64,000 nucleotides of DNA from Elgaria multicarinata webbii (lineage: Eukaryota > Chordata > Lepidosauria > Squamata > Anguidae): NCBI RefSeq assembly GCF_023053635.1, contig NC_086175.1, positions 27,506,740 through 27,570,739 on the forward strand. The letters are read 5' to 3'. The notes below the pieces were generated by a model that worked only from the letters and a program-made list of their open reading frames with translations, was not told the DNA's origin and searched no databases. This document shows, one piece after another, positions 55,497-64,000 of this stretch (position 1 is the stretch's first letter; every line of letters starts with the position of its first letter). The translations under genes were made by a program, and so were the position numbers.

Positions 55497-56582
55497 TAGG
55501 GATGGAGGAACCCATCAGCTTTTCTGTCTTTTGCATTCATTTTTTAAAAAATCTCAAATTCTTTCCATCCTGAAATTTGAATTTGGTAAATTATTTGAAG
55601 TTGGTAAATGTGGCATTACCCACATTTCTATTCCCTTAGGTATGTCTGGATGAGTATGTCTAGAGAGTGTGGAATGTTGGACTGAGTGGGTGTGGCTGTT
55701 GATGCTGTGGAAAGTGGGGAGGAGTATATCTATGGGGGAGATGAGTGGTCTGAGGAGTTCGGTTGGTGATTGGGTTTGGAGGGTAGATGTGTTTAGCTGT
55801 GGGATTTCTTGTCAGGAGTTGTGTGAGGAGTGAGTGAAAATAAGATCATAAGGACTAAGGATTGTTATTATTAGATTTGTTACTACCAGCATTCTTAAGA
55901 ATAGGCAGGATTGGAATAGAATTTGAAGGAACTAAGAACTGTAAACTACTATCATAAAACCACATGTCAGTTGGGCTGTGTCTCCTGCTCTATTGGTTCA
56001 TAAATAAACACATTACATTAAAACTTCAGCCTGCTATATTCACAGAAAAGCCTTTTCCAAATCTCCTTACCTTTTCCCTCTGCTATAAGGGAAAGGTTAT
56101 ACTTTTCTTTTTATTCCTTCCTCAGGTATTTAAGTGGTGGTGCTTAGCCTGAGGGAGGTGTGCACATCAAAGCTTTGTGTGTGAGGTGGTATCTATGCAG
56201 TAATTTATCAAAAACAAACTGAAACAGAATTCTCATCCATCTGCACCAGCGAAATTCAATAGGTACAGCTATTCTCAGAACAGGGAGCACCATTTTGTAC
56301 CCACCTGCTTTACAGATGTTAAAGATGAGTGGCCGGCATGAAAATAAGAAGGGGCAGCCCTAATTCAGCATCAACAGGGATTGGCAACCGGACTGTTAAG
56401 AACTAAACATTCGAAGTCCTGGGCTTGCATGGACAAAATTTCCAAAGTTTGTTTCTCCTACATTCATTAAATAAATAAATAAATAAATCTCAAGTTCTTT
56501 CCATCCCAAATATGAAGTAATTTGCAAATGTTGGCAAATTCCTATCGAAATCAAACTGAAATGAAATTCTCAGCCATCCCTA
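55497..56582. mobile_element. hAT-type non-autonomous element, 1.09 kb
   Basis: It starts TAGGGATGGAGG and ends CAGCCATCCCTA. The flanks ATTAAATC (55489-55496) and ATTAAACC (56583-56590) agree at 7 of 8 bases. Subterminal repeats 'aatctcaa.ttctttccatcc' occur near both ends in direct orientation. No transposase frame. Confidence 0.75.
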
Positions 56583-56590
56583 ATTAAACC

Positions 56591-56997
56591 ACATCTTTTT
56601 TGTTGTTGTTGAGGTTGCACATATAGCCTAGATCAAATTGGAGCTGATTGTGACTGACCACACTGTGTTGTGGTCCACAAGGAACTTAGTTGGTCTATTG
56701 TTTTAACTGCCTGCCTATATCTTCAAAACGTATGAAGGGTGTGTGTATGTGCTATTGTCTTAGCAGACTTAGCAGACCAGAAAATTTGACTGTTGGTGGT
56801 CTGTGTTTAGTTTACTGGATCACAAGTTGTGCAGGTTTTGTCTAGTGGGTGCAATTCATCTTATTAATGGTGACCTAAAAATAGATGGACTTAGAAGATA
56901 TAAAGGTTTAAAATAATGATGATAATAGCAACAGCAGGTGCTGATTTGTCTATGAATGACAAAGTGACAGTGTTGATTTGAATTGAATTTTAGGGAA
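56591..56997. other. Spacer, no feature seen
   Basis: AT-leaning unique sequence. Confidence 0.4.
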
Positions 56998-58970
56998 CAT
57001 AAGAAGAGCCAAGCTAGATCAAACAAAGATCCATCTATACCAGCACTCCATTCAATCAGTAGCAAATGAGCTGCCCATGGCAAACCCATATCCAGGACAT
57101 GAGTGCAACAGCACCCTCCTGTCTATGTTCCCCAGCAACTGGTGTATGTAGGCATACTGCCTCTGATACTGGAGGTAACATACAGCCATCAGGACTAATA
57201 GCCATTGATAGCCTTCTACTCCATGAATTTGTCCAATGCCCTTTTAAAGCCCTCCAAATTGGTGGTCATCACTATATATTGTGGTAGTGAATTTCATATG
57301 CACGATGTACTTCCTTTTATCTGCCCTGAATCTCCTACCAATAAGCTTCATAGGATGAAGTATTTTGAGAGAGGGATAAAAATGTCTCCCTATCCACTTT
57401 CTCCATACCATGCATAATTTTGTAAACCTGTATCATGTCTCCCCTCAATTGCCTTTTGACTAAACTAAATAGTCCCAGATGTTGTAACTTTGCTTCATAG
57501 GGGAGTTGTTCCAAGGCCTTGACCATTTTAGATGCTCTTTTCTGTACTCCCCCCCCCAACTTTATAATATTTTTCTTTAGGTGTAGTGACCAGAACAGTA
57601 CACAGTATCCCAAGTGTGGTCATACCAAAGATTTGTATAAGGGCATATAAGGGCGTATAAATGTATAAGATTCATTTTCTAATTAAGCCTAACATGAAAT
57701 TTGCCTTTTTCACAACAGCCACACAGTGGGTCAACTTTTTCATTGAACTGTCCACTGCAGCCCCAAGATCTCTACCTTTGTCTGTCACCACTACTCAGAT
57801 TCCATCAGCATATTTGTGAAATGGGGGGGGGGTTCCCCAACATGCATCACTTTACACTTGGTTACATGAAACCACATTTGGCATTTTGATGCCCAGTTTG
57901 GGGGGATCCTTTTGGAATTCTTCAAAAGCTTTTTTGATTTAACCACCCTAAATAATTTGGTGTCATCAGCAAACTTGGCCACTTCACTTCTCACTCCTAT
58001 TTCTGGACCATTTATGAACAAGTTGAAAATCATTGGTCCCCAATACAGATTACTGTGGGCCTCCATTGTTTATATTTCTCGATTGAGAGAATGTACCATT
58101 TATTCCTTCTCTCTGCTTTCTATTCTTTATCCAATTACTGATTCATAAGAGGGCCTCTCCTCTTATTCCATGACTACTAAGTTTACTCAGGATTCTTTAG
58201 TGAGAGACTTTTTCAAAAACCTTTTGGAAGTCGAAATAAACAAAGTCTACCGGATCACATTTTTGAAAAATTCAAAAATGTTAGTGAGACATGACTAACC
58301 TTTGCAGAAGACATGTTGATTCTTTTTCGGCAAGGATTGTCCTTCTTCATGCTTACTAATTTTATCTTTAATAATGCTTTCAAGCATTTTAGCCAGAACT
58401 AAAGACCTCATGACTACATTTCCTCACATCATTGGTACCAACGTGGACCATAGCCACTGACACCAGCGCAACATTATCTATGAAGCTGTCTAAATAGTAC
58501 ATGATATTCACATCCTTCACACCAGGCAGCCAATTTGCATGAAAACTACATGCACATCACAATCTGAGGTGTCTATTTGTCTAATGATTGAATCTCCTAT
58601 GACCACAAATCCTCTGCCCCCTAGAAGCACATCCTCACCACAAGAGGTACTTGTTCATCTTCTGAGAAATAGTTCCTTTCTAAGGGATCATTTCCCTCTT
58701 CTTCATAATGATGCTCTCCTCTCCCTTAGACCCCCATATTCTGTGACAGCAGAGGAGCTTTCACCCAGGGATGGGGACTCTGCTCTTAGGTCCCCCGAAG
58801 TCTTATCAACCAACTTCTCTTCTTCTCTCAGCTTTTCCAGATCAGCAAGCTTGGCTTCAAAGGAATGCACCTGTTCCGTCAGAGCCAGGAGCTCATTATA
58901 CTGAGCACACACCCATGACTTGGTGTTCTGCTGGCAGATAGTCATATGTAATACATATGTCAATTAGTGC
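56998..58970 (-). mobile_element. CR1 LINE with ORF1 piece fused to late ORF2
   Basis: Reading from the right on the minus strand: an ORF1 coiled-coil (LLALTEQVHSFEAKLADLEKL region, 58703-58963), then an ORF1 esterase-like stretch (IGDSII-type and MVHVGTNDV-like, about 58430-58620), then directly ORF2 reverse transcriptase text from MLESIIKDKISKHEEGQSLP (about 58390) through LFNLFINGPEIGVRSEVAKF and KFADDTKLF to the ORF2 end, and the 3' UTR to about 57000. The ORF2 endonuclease and first part of the reverse transcriptase are missing, a deletion of well over 1 kb relative to an intact CR1. Stops throughout show it is dead. Confidence 0.85.
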
Positions 58971-60319
58971 AATACACTGGATAACCCTCCCCCCCATCTT
59001 TGCTGGCTTTCTTCCTTCATAACTAGTTTTTTTGTGGAGAGGGGTTACCTGGAAACATACATTATTTCTAGGAGAACGTGGGGAATTTATATTTCTAGTT
59101 ATTTATTTAAAGTTACTTCCTATCAGAAGGCAGGAAGAGTAGATTGCTCTGGCCTCCATGTCCTAATACTTAACTCGTTTTAGTGTTTAACTCACTTGTG
59201 GGCTGATGCTTTTTCACTAGCACTCATTGCACTCCAACCTTCAACATATACTGGGCTACTTTCCCCAAGTAGCAGAGGTTTTTTAATTTCACATTGAGCT
59301 CCATCACACCAGCGTTTTAACATACTCTTGACATGTCTGGCATCCAGTTTTGCAGTGCAGCACTCACATGACATTGTACCCATCCTGCTGTGATCTCACT
59401 GTGATCGTGCAATTTCCCCCTCCTTTTCCTTTTTATTTTTGAACAGGGGAAGTCCAGTTCTTTTCACCATGCATGATAACATCGCCATTCTGTTCCCGTG
59501 TAATTTCCTTTTCGATGCTATGTCAGATAGTCCCAATTTTTCTGCTGGAAAGGGAAGGGTGTGTATGTAGAAGGGTGTGCGTGTAGTGTGGTATCACTGA
59601 TGAAAGCAGAGGGTGGGGTGATTCTCCAGCATGCCATTTAAATTTTCTTTCTTCATCATTTTCCTTGGGAACTCCTGCTAGATTGTTGGTACAGAGTTCA
59701 CTGAATCAGTCCATCGTACTTTTGGTCCTCCAACTCGATTTATAAGGATCCTAGGGAAAGCATTGTGTGTTCCCCCCCTCCACAATTTCTCCGAAGTTTT
59801 ACAGTGCAACAATACTTCCTTGAAAAGAGGATAAGTAGACCAGACCTTGGACATGCAAGGGGTTGACTTTCCCTAATCCCTTAAGTACACCATTGCATCA
59901 TTACACTATTTCAGACTACCAGAATTGCATTCAACGGCATTTGCACAGAAATAATAATAAAAAAACCATGGGAAAATAAGAATTCGGGCAGGTGAAGGAA
60001 CCCACATCCATCTCAAAGTCCCTCCCAGCCACAACAACCAATGAACTGCAAAGGGAAGGAGAAGAGAGGAGGCAGGGCAGTATGTTAGCGATGCGAGCCC
60101 ACACAGGTGAAAGGATGCATGCCATGAAATAGCGCTGAAATAGCACAACAATGTACACATGTGAGAGTGATCAGTGCTTCATGCACTGTCGAAATGGAGG
60201 CTGATAGTGTGGGGACAACTCGGGGTGGGGGGGAGACATGGTGTGATGGAGCTCATTATTTGGATTACAGTTGGGGAAGTCTACCCTGTCGGATGTAGAG
60301 AGTCTTACAACGTTTTGAC
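58971..60319. other. Non-coding, no gene seen
   Basis: Short G- and T-rich patches. Open frames of about 63-84 codons, no domains. The composition around 59180-59760 and 59930-60170 looks repeat-like, but I cannot assign a family. Confidence 0.45.
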
Positions 60320-60465
60320 CCTGCAGAACCTGTGTTTAAATCTCACTTGTGCCATCACTTAACTGGATGTCTTTGGATATGTCTAACATTTCAAAAGCAA
60401 TGGGTTACCTCCAAAACAGTTGTGAGGGTGAACAAAGCAAAGATTATCAGTGCTATATAAATGAT
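60320..60465 (+). mobile_element. MIR/CORE-SINE fragment
   Basis: The order 'gtttaaatctcacttgtgcc', 'ctggatgtctttggatatgt', 'aatgggttacctccaaaaca' and 'gttgtgagggtgaa', then 'agtgctatataaatga', follows the MIR core and tail. Confidence 0.65.
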
Positions 60466-61350
60466 CAATGGCAATGATTGCTTGCATCCTTGTGCTCTTC
60501 CAGTACACTCTAGAGATATCCACCAATCGAGCAATTCTACTAGCTCTATTTTCCACCATAAATTGAAATATTTACCCAAGGGCTGCTTGGAGGATAATAT
60601 GGGTCAACTGAGAATTGAACATAATGCTGCTTATTTAGATGGAATGAATTGACTTCCCATTCTAAAAGAATGAATAAACAGTGTCCTTTGTTCATGGGAT
60701 GTAAGCCTTAGGGACACAAATGTGTTCCGCTTAGGTAATTTGTTTCTACAGCACATTTTATCTATTACTATACAGAGCAAACAACTTGATTCAATATTTT
60801 TTTTAAAAAAAAATCCTGTGTAAATAAACCACTACAAGTGTATCATTTCAAATTACTATTGTTTGAAAGGGATCAAGATTCTACTAAAATATGTGTCTGT
60901 TTTTTGTGGAAAATAAATAAAAGTATTATTTTGCGGGGGGGGGGGGAGATTCTACTAAAATATATCACAGATAGCAGATTAAAAGTATAATATTGTTGAC
61001 TTCTTAAATCATGCTAATAGTTAGGAAAGTGGCATGGAGTGGAGGATGAACCCATTCATTCGGTATTTAAAAACTAAATCATAGCTACCTCCTACTCCAT
61101 AGTTCTAATACTCTTCCCTGATGATAGCCTTTTCTTACTTAATGAAAAGACTCAATATTTTTTGAAGTATTTCAGCAGCCAGAAAGATATTATATGGGAT
61201 CTGGCCACATATTCTGATACTTTCCAATAAATCTCAAGAATGACCACATCCCAAAATCTCATCCTCATGCTAGGGGAGTGCAGTTGTTAAAATGTGGATA
61301 GAAAAGTAGGGTGCTTCTCCAAGCCCCACCCTCTAACTCCTTCCAATTTT
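60466..61350. other. Non-coding, no feature seen
   Basis: AT-rich. A G-run lies at about 60936-60948, flanked by a doubled 'gattctactaaaatat' (60890 and 60949). No gene. Confidence 0.5.
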
Positions 61351-61358
61351 ATCAAAAT

Positions 61359-63279
61359 TAGGGGTGTGCACGGACCCCCCGCTCCGCTTCACTTCCAGAT
61401 CCGTGATTTTCCAATCGGCCCGCTTCGCTCCACCCCGCTCCACCCATGTCCGCTCCGCTCCGCTGCGGAGCTCCGGATCCAGATCGGAGCTCCGTTTCCC
61501 CCCCCCCCCATAGGCTTGCATTAAGCTAAAAAAGTATACAACTTTTTTTCTGTGAAAGTTAGAAACCTCAAGTTTGGCACCATGACACATCATGGAGGTA
61601 TACACACGCACGCCAAGTTTCAAGCCAATCCCATCATCCCCTGATTTTTGGAGAATTTGTGAAAATCCAACACCCCATTCACACCCCTTTCAATAGCTCC
61701 GTCAATTTACATGTTAAAAATCTCAAACTCGCCACCATGATAGCTTATCCAGGGATACAGATGCACACCAAGACTCAAGGCAGTCCCATCATCCCCTGAT
61801 TTTTGGGGAATTTATGAAAATCCAACACCCCATTCACACCCCTTTCGATAGCTCTGACAATTTGCACGTTAGAAACCTCAAACTCGCCACCATGATAGCT
61901 TATCCAGGGACACACACACACGCCCAGACTCAAGGCAGTCCCATCATCCCCTGTTTTTTGGCGGGGCTTAAACCTGCCGACATCTCAATGGGGCCATTTC
62001 AAAGGAAATCCCAACATGCCATGAATTGGGGAGTAGAGATCATCAACCTAATATGAATCTTCTTCCACACTTGAAAAATGGATTTGGAACTTCCAAAACT
62101 CCAAGTGAGCGCAGGAAGGACTTCTCCCCTAAGTCAAAGCCAGACACACACAACATCCCTGCGAGGCGGGCAGGGGAGGAGAGAGGGAAGGCAGGCAGGC
62201 AGCAGACATTTCTGGGGGCATAAAGAAGTGAGCCAAGGATAAGCCAGTAATGCATATAAAATGGAATAAATAAATAAATAAACAAAGGAGGGATGGAATT
62301 AAAAGCAGCAGTGTTGCTGAATAAACAACAAGAAGAACTTTTTTTAAAAGGCTATATCTGTCTTTTACCAGCAATAGGGGGACGTGCCCAGGGGAGGGGG
62401 AAGCAGCTGCCGGTTCAACTCATGAAAGCCATTGCTTCACCATGAGAGCTGAGAAGTAGAACTGTCACTTCAACTCATGATAGGCATTGCTCCACCACGA
62501 GAGCTCTGAGAAATAGAACTCTCACTTCAACTCATGATAGGCATTGCTCCACCGGGTTACTCTCTTTGGAAGGCTCTGATGGCCCTCCAAGTACAGGAGA
62601 GAGTGGGGGCACGTCCACGATGAGATGCCCTAGGGGAGCTCATTCCCTTGCACCACATCTTTTCAGTTGTTCCCCAAAGTTAGGGTGGGTAGCAGTGCTG
62701 TGTTTCTATCTCTTTTTATTGGCTTAGTATATGATTTCACAGGTTGTGTTTGTGCATTTGGTGGGGCTACTGTTTTAAAAAACACTGGGAAAAGTCCGTT
62801 CAGAGTAGAAAGAGAAGTTCCCAGAATCCCAAGTTACCCGTTTTGCCTATCCCCTCCTCCAACTTTGGGATCATGTGATCATGACTGGGAGTTGACTCTG
62901 CCCCTTAGCCCTTCGAAAAAGGTATTTCCCGCCGGTTTTTTAAAAATTCTAGCGCACGACCCGCACCACGCAGAGAGCTGAGACTAGTCTCAAAATGACC
63001 CCCATCCACGACTCTCCAAGCACAAGAATTTTCAGAAAGATAGCTTCAAAAACAACACAGTTATCCCCCTTTCTTTTCCGCAATGCAATCCTATGGGCGA
63101 AATGTTTCAAGATGGCGATAGAAGCGGACCGCGGAAACCGGAGCGCTCTGAAAATGGGCGCTTCTCTTCGCCTTGCTTCTAGGGGTCCGCGGTCCGCTTC
63201 TACTCCGCCTCTGGGAAAGGCGGAGCAGGCCAATTCGCTCCTGCTTCTGCGCTTCTAATCGGAGCGGAGCACATGCCTA
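61359..63279 (+). mobile_element. GC-ended hAT-like element C (1.92 kb)
   Basis: It starts TAGGGGTGTGCACGG and ends GAGCACATGCCTA, flanked by a perfect 8-bp ATCAAAAT duplication (61351-61358, 63280-63287). It is collinear with element A but holds two full 155-bp units (start marks CCCATCATCCCC at 61630, 61785, 61940) where A has a partial one. It also keeps a segment (about 61965-62150) absent from A and has one 205-bp unit (from about 62950) where A has three. It has CpG-rich CTCCG/CGGAG ends and no transposase, so it is non-autonomous. Confidence 0.9.
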
Positions 63280-63287
63280 ATCAAAAT

Positions 63288-63624
63288 CATGCTCTGCAGA
63301 GCCTTTGTGGGGGGCAATTGAAAAAGGTAAGGGAGAAAGCCCCCCTACATCCCCATGTATTTTGAGTGCTTCAAAGGGGAAGTGGAGTAAATGTCAAAAA
63401 CAAGCCTTGCAACATTATATTCTGACACTTACTAGTAAATCACAAGAATCTCCCAAGTGCCTTCAATGAATATTTTCATTGTCATTTGCATGATTTACAA
63501 AATGCTTACTTGGATTTTGCTAGAGCAGGATGAGAAATGTACAAAACAGTGAGGCAGTGAATTGCTTTTTAGATATGTTGTCTGGCATCTGTTATAATTT
63601 CTTTGAAATAATTGAAGGTATTGG
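63288..63624. other. Spacer, no feature seen
   Basis: AT-leaning unique spacer. Confidence 0.4.
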
Positions 63625-64000
63625 GACCAATTCTTTTCAACTGATTCATAAATGATCTGGAATTAGGAGTGAGCAGTGACCTGGCCAAGTTTGCCGACAA
63701 CACCAAATTATTTAAGATTGTTAAAACACAAAGGGATTGTGAAGAGCTCCAAAGGGATCTCTCCAAGCTGGGAGATTGGGCATCCAAATGGCAGGTGCGG
63801 TTCAATGAAAGCAAGTGTAAGATGATGCACGTTGGGGCAAAAAACAACAACTTCAAATATAACCTAATGGGATCTGAGCTGGTGGTGACCAAACAAGAAA
63901 GAGACCTTGGGATTGTGGTGGACAACTCAATGAAAATGTCCACCTTGTGTGCGGCTACTGTAAATAAGGCGAACTCCATATTAGGAATTAGCTCCTGCTA
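63625..64000 (+). mobile_element. CR1 LINE ORF2 fragment, runs off the window
   Basis: The frame reads LELGVSSDLAKFADNTKLFK, DLSKLGDWASKWQVRFNESK, CKMMHVGAKN and ERDLGIVVDNSMKMSTLCAA, the late reverse transcriptase part of CR1. FADNTKLF stands where the catalytic-box text FADDTKLF is usual. It is 5'-truncated near 63625 and continues beyond the window. Confidence 0.9.

Noticed and set aside
55640-56040. Possible second LTR-like segment (AATAAA near 56006)
   Set aside because: No convincing TATA box, matching ends or target duplication; the text lies within the hAT element at 55497-56582.

Overview
The window looks like a squamate reptile (lizard-type) nuclear genome. The evidence is the repeat mix: CR1 LINEs, L2/L3-like LINEs whose 3' ends carry an 'accgcccagagagctt' motif, an R4-clade LINE, a tRNA-Ala-derived SINE, MIR/CORE-SINEs and very many short hAT-like and Harbinger-like non-autonomous DNA elements. 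Species cannot be named from sequence alone. There is no sign of a bacterial, plasmid or viral genome.

Only one host protein gene can be supported: SLITRK5, on the minus strand, with its whole 963-codon reading frame in one exon (23497 down to 20606). A splice acceptor lies 8 nt before the ATG, so at least one non-coding 5' exon must sit upstream. Two good donors (27638 and 26267) lie in the CpG-rich, microsatellite-studded block at about 26.2-28.6 kb, which is the likely promoter. Possible poly(A) signals are at 19915-19920 and 18733-18738. The rest is gene desert, as expected around this gene.

Layout: 1-16.9 kb, old unique sequence with MITEs, a 0.95-kb foldback element, an R4 LINE, a CORE-SINE, a candidate solo LTR and an intact-ended hAT element. 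16.9-28.6 kb, repeat-poor SLITRK5 locus with 3' flank, coding exon, intron and CpG island. 28.6-34.8 kb, a 3-unit tandem repeat, a tRNA-Ala SINE and L2-like LINE pieces. 34.9-44.6 kb, two large GC-rich hAT-like elements (A and B), inverted L2-like copies and nested MITEs. 44.6-53.3 kb, a striking near-perfect 184-bp inverted repeat flanked by identical 59-bp direct repeats, more MITEs, and a CR1 copy carrying an insertion. 53.3-64 kb, further CR1 pieces, another hAT element and a third large GC-rich hAT-like element (C).

The most interesting signal outside the gene is the A/B/C family. These are three 1.6-1.9 kb elements with TAGGGRTGTGC termini, each flanked by a perfect 8-bp target-site duplication. 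They have CpG-rich CTCCGCTCCG subterminal arrays and no transposase. Inside they carry satellite-like tandem units of about 155 bp and 205 bp whose copy number differs between copies, and element B also holds two 146-bp cruciform-capable palindromes.
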